64,000 nt of DNA from Turicibacter sanguinis (GCF_013046825.1 NZ_CP053187.1:2011001-2075000); one strand, 5' to 3'; numbered from the stretch's first letter, positions 50,122-60,058 are shown. The notes: a model not told the origin generated them from the letters alone. Translations and numbers: made by a program.

Positions 50122-50247
50122 ATGTCGGAGACCATGGCCTTATTGATACAATTGGCTGTTATCGGAGTCTTACTGATTCCATTCGTTTATTTATTTAGAC
50201 TGACGGTTAAAGTATTAAAAGCAAATATTAATAAAAATTCTAAATAG
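50122..50247 (+). CDS. Small single-helix membrane peptide (41 aa)
   Basis: AGAGGGGAG lies 6 nt before ATG. The peptide starts MSETMALLIQLAVIGVLLIP and has one hydrophobic helix and a basic C-terminal tail (TVKVLKANINKNSK). It resembles the 44-aa peptide at 51715 (helix followed by R/K-x-L-K/R), so the two may be paralogues. Function unknown. Confidence 0.55.
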   Translation: MSETMALLIQLAVIGVLLIPFVYLFRLTVKVLKANINKNSK

Positions 50248-50428
50248 CACCATCAATCTATTTTAATAGGGGAGTACAATAAAACTAGAATCATATAGCA
50301 GAGAAATGCTCGTCCTACTGTTAATTATGACATGTTTAATGAGGGAAAATGTTGAGAAAATAAAACAAAAATTAAAGGTTGTGATTTTAGTTGTAGCTAC
50401 CATCACTTTTTGAGGGAGTTTTCCGGAC

Positions 50429-50474
50429 ATAAAAAAATAGAACTCAATCATTGACGGATAAGCTCTATTTTTTA
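50429..50474 (-). terminator. Terminator after the frameshifted acetyltransferase
   Basis: AAAAATAGA arms near 50433 and 50465, with G-U pairing extending the stem and T-runs on both strands. Confidence 0.6.
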
Positions 50475-50477
50475 GTT

Positions 50478-51328
50478 TTAAAGTTGTATTTTATAACAGC
50501 GATACGTATCAATGGGTTTAAATCCAACTCTTAAAGTAGCTTCAATTTGTGTAGGAGTTTCTTCATCGACAAAGAAGAGCACATAGTCTAGGGATGGATT
50601 GAGACAATCCTCTAAAGACACCGAAAGTAAGTCAAGTTCTAAACCTTGGTTTTGATAGGCTTGATTAAGTGAAAGCCCAAAAATTTCATATTCCACGCTA
50701 TTACATCTAATAAATAGACTTCCAACAATGGAATCCTGCTCAACACCCACATAAATCTTCCATAAATCAAGATGTTCAAAAATTCGTTTGCTATTCCAGT
50801 ACAGATTTGGATGATGTGTATCATGGAAGATAGCATACTCGCATAACGTTCCTTAGGTAATGGAATCACTTCATGATGAGGCGTAATAGATATGAAATCC
50901 TCTTTTTGAAGTTTCATCGTCACACAGGCATCCAAAAGTTCAGCCTGAATACTTTCTAAGTAAGAAATTGCCACCTGATTTTCAATAGGATAACCAAAAA
51001 ATAATTCGAAATTTAAATAATGATCGCGAAGATAATCAATAAACTTTGAGGCAACTCGATTAAAATCACGTTTTGCAAAAATTCCCCCTAATGATTGGAG
51101 ATATAAATCCTGTGACTTTACTTGTAAAGTTAAAACACCTATCAGCTCCTGATCCTCGATATAGGCTAAAATCTTGTCTTCGTTATCATTTAACGATTTA
51201 GAAAATCGTTCATAAAGGTCACCAAAATCTTTATATTTTGGAAAACTACACGTCTCTTGCTGACGTTCAAATTCCCAGGCAAATCGAGCCACTTCTGTTA
51301 GTAAATCCTCTTTAATTTCAATAATCAT
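50478..51328 (-). pseudogene. Frameshifted GNAT-type acetyltransferase
   Basis: The first part (from ATG 51328) runs MIIEIKEDLLTEVARFAWEF... with IEDQELIGVLTLQVK and is in frame to about PLPKERY. Near 50853 the frame shifts by one base: the other frame continues EYAIFHDTHHPNLYWNSKR, IFEHLDLWKIYVGVEQDSIVGSLF and the acetyltransferase end DEETPTQIEATLRVGFKPIDTYRCYKIQL. Both halves together would make a two-domain GNAT protein of about 280 aa. A one-base indel or a sequencing error would explain it. Confidence 0.75.
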
Positions 51329-51714
51329 CTTTGTTCCTCGTTCCTTTTAAGATTAAAAATGACACGTCGAATCGGATCATAAATAATTCCCCTCCAATAG
51401 ATGTCAGATCTTAATTATACCTAAACTATGACATGATTTCCTTATTTTTACAAATTATAGTATATAATTAAACTATTAAAAAGGAAGGTTGAGGTTTATT
51501 CTTAGTTTCAGTATCTGAACTAGGAGAAATCATGACTTTTCCAAGTCATTAGTGATGAAATAGGAAAAGATTTCAGGGACTGATGGGAAATCAAAGCGGG
51601 TTTGCCATTTTAGTTACAATAATCGTTGAAGCTTTATTAGTTGTTTAAATAAGTGGAAAAGGCTGAAAATTAATGGCCCAATCTAAGTTAGTCTGAATCA
51701 GAGAGGAGTTCAAC
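51329..51714 (+). other. Intergenic region before the 44-aa membrane peptide
   Basis: Mostly featureless. A 21-codon frame at 51583-51648 (MGNQSGFAILVTIIVEALLVV) with a weak AGGGA site could be another tiny membrane peptide or a remnant. Confidence 0.35.
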
Positions 51715-51849
51715 ATGGAAATTTATATCATGCCATCTGCAAATATGATGATCGGACAAGTTATCTCACTTATAGTGATAATCTCGGTTATTTATTTATA
51801 TGTTTTATTAGTTAGAGCATTGAGAATTTATATTAAGAAACATTCGTAG
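51715..51849 (+). CDS. Small single-helix membrane peptide (44 aa)
   Basis: AGAGAGGAG is 6-7 nt before ATG. One helix (VISLIVIISVIYLYVLLV) is followed by a basic amphipathic tail RALRIYIKKHS. Similar in design to the peptide at 50122. Not recognised; could be a lineage-specific membrane peptide. Confidence 0.55.
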   Translation: MEIYIMPSANMMIGQVISLIVIISVIYLYVLLVRALRIYIKKHS

Positions 51850-52082
51850 ATATAAAAGGCTCTTCTCTTACTAGGATCATTTGCAACAGCCTGTTTAGAT
51901 GGATTGTGAGTGATGGTTACGAACGTAAAACAGACAAGAACGTAATTATGGATGAGATTAGTAGTTTTAACTTTTGCCTTACGACAGAAATTTTCTATTG
52001 ATACAAAAAATAGGACTAAGGCCTTTAGCCTAAGCTATTTATGACATCAAAATCAATGATTTCTAATTAAAGGAGTGAAAAA

Positions 52083-52238
52083 ATGACGAAAGAACTCATC
52101 ATTGATATTCTCATCGCTATCTGTATTGCCGGAGTTACCCTAGCTGGAATCCTATATTTTTTATCCTATGATTCATACGATAAAGACGTCGATCGGCGAC
52201 TAAAAGAAAGTGAGAGAAAAAACGAAAAAGGGAAGTGA
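52083..52238 (+). CDS. Small membrane protein (51 aa)
   Basis: AAAGGAGTG precedes ATG by 7 nt. N-terminal helix IIDILIAICIAGVTLAGILYFL followed by a highly charged tail (DKDVDRRLKESERKNEKGK). Not recognised. Third intact small membrane ORF in 2 kb. Confidence 0.55.
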   Translation: MTKELIIDILIAICIAGVTLAGILYFLSYDSYDKDVDRRLKESERKNEKGK

Positions 52239-52424
52239 AATCTGTCTCGATACACAGAGGATATCAAGCCGCTTAAATCTCTTAGCCGTGACATCATGGA
52301 GGTCTAAATGACAGACATTTAGTACTTTTGTTTTGAGTAAGAGCATGATGATAGGTGAAACCCTTCAACAGACATGCCTTGGAAGTTTTGATGTTGATGA
52401 CTTATCCTAAATCTCATCGGGGCT

Positions 52425-52508
52425 ATGATTGGGTTTACCTACTACAAAGGAATCACAAAAATTAACTTAATGTCACCAATCAAGAATCAGATTGAATCCC
52501 AACAATAA
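52425..52508 (+). pseudogene. Possible C-terminal remnant of a membrane protein
   Basis: MIGFTYYKGITKINLMSPIK ending ESQQ in an otherwise broken frame, without a ribosome-binding site. Probably decay; low certainty. Confidence 0.25.
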
Positions 52509-52518
52509 GGAGAAATAA

Positions 52519-52968
52519 ATGGAAATTAGAAAACTGACAATTCAGGATGAATATTATAATAAAACGATTGAAATGGCCAACCACTGTTCATGGGGAGCAG
52601 GGCCCCATTTAGCTAGACGAATGAAAGGGCAACAATTTTCAGACTTCGAATGCCCTTTTGTAGCTATAGAAAAAGGAGAAGTCGTAGGATATTGCACGCT
52701 AACCAAAACAGATTTCATTCCAAACTGTCCTTATACTCCCTGGATCGGATTTGTCTTTGTCGATGAACATCATCGTGGAAAAAGAATTAGCCAACAAATG
52801 ATTCAACACGTCCTCGAATATGCTAAACAACAAGGATTTAAAAAAGTCTATCTTTCAACCGAAGAAGAAAATCTTTACGAAAAATACGGCTTTGTTTACA
52901 TCGATACCTTAAAAAGTGATGCCGGAACAATGGAAACCATCCTAATGTATGATGTAGCGGGAGAATAA
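52519..52968 (+). CDS. GNAT-family acetyltransferase (149 aa)
   Basis: Starts MEIRKLTIQDEYYNKTIEMAN; acetyl-CoA region WIGFVFVDEHHRGKRISQQMIQHVLEYAKQQGFKKVYLSTEEENLYEKYGF. Its N-terminal HCSWGAGPHLARRM is a recurring feature of a GNAT subgroup in Firmicutes. AAGGAGAAA precedes the ATG. One nucleotide separates its stop from the NUDIX gene, so they are translationally coupled. Confidence 0.87.
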   Translation: MEIRKLTIQDEYYNKTIEMANHCSWGAGPHLARRMKGQQFSDFECPFVAIEKGEVVGYCTLTKTDFIPNCPYTPWIGFVFVDEHHRGKRISQQMIQHVLEYAKQQGFKKVYLSTEEENLYEKYGFVYIDTLKSDAGTMETILMYDVAGE

Positions 52969-52969
52969 G

Positions 52970-53383
52970 ATGAGTATTGAAAAATCATGTGGGATCATGG
53001 TTTATCATTCATTAGAAAAAGAACCAAAATTTTTACTACTTCAAAGTCGAATCAATAATCATTGGAGCTTTCCAAAAGGACATATGGAAATAGGGGAGAC
53101 CGAAAAAGAGACAGCTATTCGCGAAGTATTCGAGGAAACAGGTTTACCCCTATCAGTAGTAGAGGGGTTCAAAACGTCTTGTCACTACAAATTGGAAAAT
53201 GGTAACCTTAAAGAAGTTATTTTCTTCTTAGGAGAAGCAACAGAGGCATCTGTTCAAATCCAAGTCGTTGAAATCATGGATTATAAATGGCTCAACCAAG
53301 AAGAAGCCATTATGCAATTAACATTTGAAAATGTAAAATTGATTTTAAAAGAAGCCATTCAATTTATAAACGAAAAAAAATAA
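52970..53383 (+). CDS. NUDIX hydrolase (bis-nucleosyl tetraphosphatase-like, 137 aa)
   Basis: NUDIX box GHMEIGETEKETAIREVFEETGL at about 37-59 has all catalytic residues. CGIMVYHSLEKEPKFLLLQSR and WSFPKGHME are typical of Ap4A hydrolase-like members (MutT/YjhB group), so it probably cleaves dinucleoside polyphosphates. Coupled to the GNAT gene upstream. No clear terminator follows. Confidence 0.88.
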   Translation: MSIEKSCGIMVYHSLEKEPKFLLLQSRINNHWSFPKGHMEIGETEKETAIREVFEETGLPLSVVEGFKTSCHYKLENGNLKEVIFFLGEATEASVQIQVVEIMDYKWLNQEEAIMQLTFENVKLILKEAIQFINEKK

Positions 53384-53614
53384 CGTCATTTCTTTGTAAA
53401 TCACAGTATTTTTTAAAAACAGGAATAAACAAACTTTTATCCGATTGAATGTTTCAAGGAGATAATTTACAAAAAATGATAAAATACATGAATATGATGT
53501 ATAAAAAAGGTAAAAAATATATCTTGAACACAAAAAATACAAGTTTATGATAACGGTTGTGATATACTTGTTCCATTATCAAAATTTAAGAAAAACTTAA
53601 GTGAGGGATAAAGC

Positions 53615-54241
53615 ATGAACTTTAAAAAAATTGGATTAATGCTTTCAGCATTACTTGTGACAGTCGGATTAGCAGGATGTAGCGGGTCAAAATTACCAGA
53701 AGGTGATGTTAAGATCGTTAAACAAGATATCAATGGAGTAATCGGATTATTATTAGAATCAGCTGATTATGGACAAGACCAAAGTACAGTTGCTTCCATG
53801 GTATTACCAGAAGGATCATCATATGATATCAACCTAAGTGTTGAACAATATGAGAATGGACAATTAGTGAATACATTAGAATTACCGACATATACAACCG
53901 CAACAATGGATAAAAACGGAATCGTTCACATGATTTTAAACATCGGTGAAAGCGACATTAAAACTATCTACTCAATTGCAGAAGTGGATACAGAAAAAAC
54001 AACAGATAGCAAAAACCCACAATATAAAGTGACAAAAATGAATGAAGCACCGATGACATTCGATGCACGTACAGAGATTGGTCAATACGGTGGTGACTTA
54101 AATACACCAGTTGCGCTTGCAGGATATGTAACATTCAAAGAGGGTGGAACACAAGAAGGAATCAACTTAACATCATACACGGATGAAGTAGGGAACTACG
54201 CCTCAGCAAACATTGTTAAAGTAAACATTGTTCAAAAATAA
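53615..54241 (+). CDS. Secreted lipoprotein of unknown function (208 aa)
   Basis: Lipobox LAGC after KKIGLMLSALLVTVG puts the lipidated Cys at about residue 22. The mature protein is beta-rich (SSYDINLSVEQYENGQLV, GIVHMILNIGESD, VALAGYVTFKEGG) with an acidic character and no recognised domain. GTGAGGG precedes the ATG. Comparable in design to the lipoprotein at 45313. Own terminator. Confidence 0.75.
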   Translation: MNFKKIGLMLSALLVTVGLAGCSGSKLPEGDVKIVKQDINGVIGLLLESADYGQDQSTVASMVLPEGSSYDINLSVEQYENGQLVNTLELPTYTTATMDKNGIVHMILNIGESDIKTIYSIAEVDTEKTTDSKNPQYKVTKMNEAPMTFDARTEIGQYGGDLNTPVALAGYVTFKEGGTQEGINLTSYTDEVGNYASANIVKVNIVQK

Positions 54242-54243
54242 TA

Positions 54244-54277
54244 GAAAAGAGGAACCCATTATGGGTTCCTCTTTTTT
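54244..54277 (+). terminator. Terminator after the 208-aa lipoprotein gene
   Basis: AAAAGAGGAACCCA / TGGGTTCCTCTTTT with a TTA loop. Confidence 0.95.
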
Positions 54278-54483
54278 ACTTTTCGTGAAGAGCACACAAT
54301 TAAGCTAGTTGACAATCACAGATGAATGAAGCACCCACTTTGGCTACTTCCTAATCAAAACCAAAAAAATAACAGCTGAAGTTGTTAGTCCATAAAAAAA
54401 TGACTCTAAATCAAACATTTAATAGAAAAAATATGTTACATTAAAATTAAATAGAAGGAAGTGAAAGTAAAGGAGAGATTACG

Positions 54484-54954
54484 ATGAAAAAATTAAGAAT
54501 CATCCTCGTTTTCCTGTGCTTATTAATAGCATTATCTGGCTGTCAAACCTCAACTAAAACACAAACAGCCAATGAATTTGTACAACAATTTATAACGGAA
54601 TTTTTAACTTATAAATACGATGAAAAAACAGAACAAAGAGAGGCCTACAATCAGTTAAGCGAAAAAATAGCACCATACTTTACTAAAGACTGCTACCTAT
54701 TTTTTACACAACAGAACTATGGCGTCATCCCCATTCAAGCCGCAGAGAAATATCAATCTGATATCACTGTAAAAGATATTCACTTAGAAGAATCATTTCA
54801 TGAAGACAAAACAGTGGGGTATAACGTAGAGGTTAGCCTAGAGTTACCAGATGAGGTTGCCAATGTCAATCTGACACTTAGCATTCGTGAGCATCATGAT
54901 ACGTTTGAAATATACGCCATCAAATTTTTCAAAATTGATGAATCATTGCAATAA
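54484..54954 (+). CDS. Secreted lipoprotein, NTF2-like (156 aa)
   Basis: Lipobox LSGC after LRIILVFLCLLIA. The mature part (NEFVQQFITEFLTYKYDEKTEQREAYNQLSEKIAPYF...VEVSLELPDEVANVNLTLSIREHHDTFEIYAIKFFKI) has the helix-then-sheet layout of an NTF2-like/SnoaL fold, an inference from secondary-structure pattern only. AGGAGAG precedes the ATG. Confidence 0.65.
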   Translation: MKKLRIILVFLCLLIALSGCQTSTKTQTANEFVQQFITEFLTYKYDEKTEQREAYNQLSEKIAPYFTKDCYLFFTQQNYGVIPIQAAEKYQSDITVKDIHLEESFHEDKTVGYNVEVSLELPDEVANVNLTLSIREHHDTFEIYAIKFFKIDESLQ

Positions 54955-54990
54955 AAAATCGTAGGGATTTTATTCCCTACGATTTTTTTA
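54953..54990. terminator. Bidirectional terminator between the lipoprotein and RNase J genes
   Basis: ATCGTAGGGA / TCCCTACGAT with A-run and T-run, 1 nt from the RNase J distal stop codon. Confidence 0.92.
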
Positions 54991-56685
54991 TTAAATCTCC
55001 ATAATGATTGGTAAAATCATTGGACGACGTTGAGTTTTACTAAATAAGAATGGAGCTACTACATCAGAAATGGCAGACTTCAACTCTTCAGTTGAAACAT
55101 GCTTAGATGTTTGAAGTTTATGTAACACAATCTCGCGAACTGCAATCTCAGTATTTTTAATTAAATCCTCAGATTCCTTCATATAAACAAATCCACGAGA
55201 GACCACATTTGGTCCATTTAATAAACGTTTTTAAGCGCGTTTAATTGAAACGGCAACAATGACAAGACCATCTTCAGATAAAATCTTACGATCACGAATA
55301 ATCTCAGTTCCAACATCGCCAATCCCGCTACTATCCGTATAAATCGTTCCCGAATGAATACGACCTGAAACGCGTGCTCCGTGTTGATTAAAGGCTAACA
55401 CATCACCATTATTAAGTACGAAGCAATTTTCTTCCGGAACTCCACATTGCACCCCAAGTTCAGCATGAATACTTAACATACGGTACTCACCGTGAATCGG
55501 TAAGAAATATTTTGGACGCATTAAATTAAGCATTAACTTTAGCTCTTCTTGTCCAGCATGTCCAGATGTATGAATATCCGTTAAAGGACTATGCGTAATA
55601 ACCTCAGCACCCGCACGATACAACGCATTAATCGTCTTACCAACACTTAACGCATTTCCTGGAATCGGTGAAGAAGAGAAAATCACCGTATCACCTGGAA
55701 TAATTTGAATCTGACGATGTGTTCCATTTGCAATACGAGAAAGCGCCGCTAAAGGCTCACCTTGAGATCCTGTACATAAAATGGTAACCTCATTTTGTGG
55801 TAAATGCTTCACCTCATTTGCCGATACAAACGTATCCTCAGGGCAATGAATATACCCATATTCTAAACCAATTTTAATTGTGGCTTCCATACTACGACCG
55901 AAAATCGCAATCTTACGATTTGTTGCCACACACGCCTCCACAATTTGTTGGACACGGTGAACGTTAGAAGCAAATGTCGCAATAATAATACGACCGTCAA
56001 TCTTCTTGAAGATATCGCCTAAGCTTTCCCCAACTCGACGCTCAGAAATCGTGAAAATAGGTAATTCACTGTTCGTACTATCAGATAAAAGACATAAAAC
56101 GCCTTCTTCCCCTAAACGAGCCATCTTAGCATACTCAGCTGGTGGTCCAATTGGTGTGAAATCGAACTTGAAGTCACCTGTATGAACGATAATTCCATGA
56201 GGTGTTTTGATTGCAATCCCATAAGAATCCGGAATACTATGATTCGTACGGAAGAACTCAAACGTAAAATGCTTTGATTTAATCACCGTATCAGAATTAA
56301 ACTCGACAATGTTGGCTTGACGTAATAGCTTACGTTCTTCTAACTTATTTTTAATTAAACCAATCGCTAATTTACCAGCATAGATTTTAGGAATTTTTAA
56401 TTGACGAAGTAAAAATGGAATCCCACCAATATGATCCTCATGACCGTGGGTAATAAATAAACCTACAATTTTATCTTGATTCTCAATTAAATATTGATAA
56501 TCTGGAATGACATAATCCACTCCAAGTAAATAATCTTCTGGGAACTTGATCCCCGCATCGATAATACAAATCTCATCGCGGTACTGAACACAGTACATAT
56601 TTTTTCCGATTTCACCTAATCCGCCTAGAGCGAAAACAGCCACATCATTCGGCTTAATCGGCGAACTTTTTTTGCGTTGACTCAT
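54991..56685 (-). pseudogene. rnj: RNase J gene interrupted by an in-frame TAA
   Basis: RNase J is the metallo-beta-lactamase endo/5'-exoribonuclease of mRNA decay. Residues 1-484 carry HGHEDH (80-85), [17 protein letters not shown] and the [19 protein letters not shown] motifs. At 55231-55233 a TAA follows KRA; the same frame continues KRLLNGPNVVSRGFVYMKES to RRPMILPIIMEI at 54991, the normal RNase J C-terminus. AAA to TAA, a single change, would explain it. The truncated product would lack the C-terminal dimerisation domain. It may be a real mutation, a sequencing error, or a gene tolerated because a second RNase J exists elsewhere. The start MSQRKKSSP has a weak site. Confidence 0.8.
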
Positions 56686-57003
56686 AAGACACGCCCTTTC
56701 CTATAATAATTCATTACAATTCAAAAAAAACAATCCATTTTACACTCGTTTATAATTCCTCAAAACGTTTCTGGTCCTTAACATATTCTGGACATCATGC
56801 TAACATTATAACATGAGTTTCAAAAAAGGTCGAAAAAATATTTATAAAAATAAATTCTATTAAAGTCCATAACCAACATCTTTTATTATACCATTACATC
56901 GAGGGAATATAACAGATTAGGACTTGAATTTATGTAATAAATTTACTATGATGAATGAAATAACAAAAAAATTAGACATAATAAGATAAAGGAAGTGAAA
57001 GTG
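56686..57003 (+). other. Divergent intergenic region between RNase J and HAD genes
   Basis: Should contain both promoters; a TATAAT-like element for the minus strand and AT-rich runs are present, but no convincing pair was assigned. No ORF or RNA is supported. Confidence 0.35.
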
Positions 57004-57774
57004 ATGGAAAAAAGCTTAATTTTATTTGATATAGATGGCACGATTCTTAAGAGCGAAACGAATCAAATACCGAGTAGCACCATTCTAGCTATTCAAAAAC
57101 TTCAACAAGCCGGACATGATCTCGGTATCGCAACAGGCCGTGCCTTATTCTTAGTGGATGAGCGCCTTAAACAACTCCCATTCAATACCTTTGTGACAGC
57201 AAATGGGCAACATATTACACATAAAGGCGAAGTCATCTATGAAAATGCCATTCCTACAAACGTCATCGACGAATTCATCGAAGATGCCAAAAACCTAAAC
57301 CAAGTCATTGGACTATTAACCGCTAATCGCGCTACTGTCACTGGAAATAACGAAATCGTTCAAGAATCCTTCAAGCGCGTTTCAATCGACTTCCCAGAAA
57401 TCTTACCTAACCTACATAAAGAAGAACCGATTTTACAAGCGTGGTATTTCTGTGAAGATTTTGCACAGTTGCCAAAAAAATACAAAGAACATCTACGCTT
57501 TATTCCTTGGCTAAACTTTGGAGCTGACATTGTACCAGTGAATGGTTCAAAAGCCGAAGGAATTAAAGCTTTAATCGAATATATGGAACAAAAACCGGAA
57601 AAAGTAATCGCCTTTGGAGATGGATATAATGACATCGAAATGCTACAACTAGCCGACATTGGCGTGGCCATGGGGAATGCCTCAGACGAAGTCAAATCAT
57701 ACGCTGATTTCGTCACAAAATCAATTGATGAAGATGGCATCTACTATGCCTGTGAACAACTGGGATTATTTTAA
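57004..57774 (+). CDS. Cof-type HAD-IIB hydrolase (256 aa)
   Basis: Sugar-phosphate or nucleotide phosphatase of the Cof family. Motif I LFDIDGTIL (Asp9 and Asp11), cap region IIB, motif III lysine in NGSKAEGIKAL, and motif IV AFGDGYNDIEML. Starts at ATG 57004 after GGAAGTGA (GTG 56995 is in frame but within that site). Followed 18 nt later by the TPR gene, so probably cotranscribed. Substrate unknown. Confidence 0.9.
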   Translation: MEKSLILFDIDGTILKSETNQIPSSTILAIQKLQQAGHDLGIATGRALFLVDERLKQLPFNTFVTANGQHITHKGEVIYENAIPTNVIDEFIEDAKNLNQVIGLLTANRATVTGNNEIVQESFKRVSIDFPEILPNLHKEEPILQAWYFCEDFAQLPKKYKEHLRFIPWLNFGADIVPVNGSKAEGIKALIEYMEQKPEKVIAFGDGYNDIEMLQLADIGVAMGNASDEVKSYADFVTKSIDEDGIYYACEQLGLF

Positions 57775-57792
57775 AAGAGGGGAGTGGGCTAG

Positions 57793-59136
57793 ATGCCAAA
57801 TACACAGCCAAATCCATTAGCATACATCGAACAACTACTCGATGACAAACAATTTCAAGAAGCTGAAAGCCTTCTGCTAGAACAACTAGAACGAAAACAA
57901 AACCTAGCGGCCGTCTATAATGCCCTTGGTATCATTGCAATTGAACATTATCAAGATTATAAACTAGCTGAGCAAAACTATCGTTTAGCTCTTGATTATA
58001 ACGATACATCAGCAACCATTCATTTTAATCTGGCCATCCTTTATGACCAATTTCTAAACAACCCACATCAGGCACTCAAGCATTATCAAAAAGCTATCGA
58101 ATATGATGATCATTATATCGATGCCTATCTAAATCTAGTGGAACTTTGCATTGATCTTGAAGAAAACGTCGAACTTGCTTACGAATACTCTAAAAAAGTA
58201 GAGAGCCTCGACTCAACCAATGCCAGAAACTTAAATAACATCGGATGCATCCTCATTAAGTACAAAAACGACCCAGAACGTGCGGTTGATTACTTTGAAA
58301 AAGCAGTGACCTTTGCCAAAAATAAAACAACTTCACTTGCTAATCTAGCTGATGCCTATGTCAAAATTGAATGCTATGATGCCGCGCGAGAAGCCTACGA
58401 AGAAGTTCTCAAACTCGACCCAGAAAATGCTCTCGTTTGCCACAACTTTGCCTACATCTTGCGTCATCACTTCCAAGAATATGACGCAGCCATCAAATAC
58501 TACGAACGTGCCATCGAACTTGACCCCAAAGCTCTCATCTCCTACCAAGGACTTCGAGGACTTTACTCCCTCGATCTTCACGAACCTAAAAAAGGAGTCG
58601 AGGTTCTCGTCAAAGCCTTACAATACTTTGACAACGATGAAAGCCTAACATTAGAAATCGCCAATATCTACGACTTCGAATTAGACGATTATGAATCAGC
58701 GATCACTTATTATAAAAAAGTCCTTGAGATTAATCCTAATAATCTCTTAGCACTTAACGCTTTATCGTACCTAAATGTTGAAATCCTCAAAAACTACGAT
58801 GCAGCCCTAGAATATTACCTCAAAATCCTAGAAATCGATGATCAGACACCAAGTACCTATGTTAACATCGGTCATCTGTATTTTTACCATCTATCAAACT
58901 TCAAAGAGGCGCTTGAATATTACAATAAAGCTCACCAACTCATCAAATCTCGTCAGTTACCAGTCAAATATGCTGGTGAACTTTATTTTAATATGGGAGC
59001 CTTACATGAAAACTACCTAAATGATGAACATCATGCTATTCAATTTTATGAAAGAGCCGTATCGATGGGACGAGATCCAAAAGCTGAGAAAAAACTCATC
59101 TCCTTTTATGCCAAAACAAAAGAAAAAGTACATTAA
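57793..59136 (+). CDS. Tetratricopeptide repeat protein (447 aa)
   Basis: Soluble protein of about eleven TPR-like units, for example AIKYYERAIELDPKALISYQGL, AITYYKKVLEINPNNLLALNALSYL and ALEYYLKILEIDDQTPSTYVNIG. Many units start with the variant spacing of Sel1-like repeats. GAGGGGAG precedes the ATG. Probably a scaffold. Same general design as the protein at 27425, but longer. Shares an operon with the HAD phosphatase. Confidence 0.85.
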   Translation: MPNTQPNPLAYIEQLLDDKQFQEAESLLLEQLERKQNLAAVYNALGIIAIEHYQDYKLAEQNYRLALDYNDTSATIHFNLAILYDQFLNNPHQALKHYQKAIEYDDHYIDAYLNLVELCIDLEENVELAYEYSKKVESLDSTNARNLNNIGCILIKYKNDPERAVDYFEKAVTFAKNKTTSLANLADAYVKIECYDAAREAYEEVLKLDPENALVCHNFAYILRHHFQEYDAAIKYYERAIELDPKALISYQGLRGLYSLDLHEPKKGVEVLVKALQYFDNDESLTLEIANIYDFELDDYESAITYYKKVLEINPNNLLALNALSYLNVEILKNYDAALEYYLKILEIDDQTPSTYVNIGHLYFYHLSNFKEALEYYNKAHQLIKSRQLPVKYAGELYFNMGALHENYLNDEHHAIQFYERAVSMGRDPKAEKKLISFYAKTKEKVH

Positions 59137-59162
59137 AAAAAGACCGATTTCGGTCTTTTTTT
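59135..59162. terminator. Bidirectional terminator between the TPR and def genes
   Basis: AAAAAAGACCGA / TCGGTCTTTTTT; overlaps both stop codons. Confidence 0.92.
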
Positions 59163-59715
59163 AGAATTCTAATGGTTTAGCATTCGCAATCGGTGCTAAA
59201 GGCTGTTTTGGATCAATATGATCGATGAATAAGTGACCATTTAAGTGATCAATTTCATGTTGGAACACAATTGAAACATAGTCACGTAAACGGAATTTGA
59301 TCTTTTCACCTTTTAAATTATATCCCTCAACCGTAATACGACGGTAACGAGGAACGAAGCCTTCGACTTCACGATCAACTGATAAACACCCTTCACCCAT
59401 AGGTAAATAAGTGATTTCCTCAGAGTAACTCACAATCTTTGGATTTGCTAAGGCAAGAGAATAAAGTTTTCCTTTTTCATCTTCAGTATGAACAGCAATA
59501 ATACGTTTATCTAAATTTAACTGAGGAGCCGCAAGTCCAACACTTTCACGCAATTGATACTTCTTAGCAACCTCAGGTGTTTGACTATTAATAATGAATT
59601 GTAACATATCTTTCATTAACTGAACATCTTCTTTGCTTAATGGAATCGCGACCTCACTAGCTACCTTAGACAACGTTGGATGTCCCTCGCGAATAATGTC
59701 TTTCATCGTGATCAT
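59161..59715 (-). CDS. def: Peptide deformylase
   Basis: Removes the formyl group from nascent N-termini. 184 aa, type II (Gram-positive) PDF with motif 1 GLAAPQLN, motif 2 EGCLSVD and motif 3 QHEIDHLNG, giving the Cys and two His metal ligands. GGAGGG lies 6 nt before ATG 59715. Monocistronic. Confidence 0.95.
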   Translation of the reverse strand: MITMKDIIREGHPTLSKVASEVAIPLSKEDVQLMKDMLQFIINSQTPEVAKKYQLRESVGLAAPQLNLDKRIIAVHTEDEKGKLYSLALANPKIVSYSEEITYLPMGEGCLSVDREVEGFVPRYRRITVEGYNLKGEKIKFRLRDYVSIVFQHEIDHLNGHLFIDHIDPKQPLAPIANAKPLEF

Positions 59716-59855
59716 TAAAAACCCTCCATTCTAACTAAACCATATTATATCAAACAAATACAAATTTGGCTAATAGGACAAAAAGGTAATTTTTAAAACT
59801 CGATTCAATTGATGACGGAAACAGACGAAATCCTCACATCAGAGAGAGTTGATAA

Positions 59856-59890
59856 TAAAAAAGATGCTATTTGCAAGCAAATAACATCTC
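59856..59890 (-). terminator. Terminator of the 29-aa YjcZ-like gene
   Basis: GATGcTATTTGC / GCAAATAaCATC with a T-run on the minus strand. Confidence 0.8.
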
Positions 59891-59936
59891 TTCTTACACG
59901 ATTATCTTAAGCCTGGTAATATTTTAATAACTGTAC

Positions 59937-60026
59937 TTATCTAAAGCAGCAGCATCCGATGATAACAAGTAAGATAAATAATACTAATAAGAAAGCAAAT
60001 CCATTTCCACAACTTTCAACACACAT
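59937..60026 (-). CDS. YjcZ-like sporulation peptide, 29 aa
   Basis: AAGGAGGG precedes ATG by 7 nt. MCVESCGNGFAFLLVLFILL followed by VIIGCCCFR: the shortest member of the YjcZ family here, consisting of the hydrophobic helix FAFLLVLFILLVIIG with Cys clusters at both ends. Own sigma-K-like promoter and terminator. Confidence 0.8.
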   Translation of the reverse strand: MCVESCGNGFAFLLVLFILLVIIGCCCFR

Positions 60027-60058
60027 CACTAATCCCTCCTTAGATTCATGACTTAATA

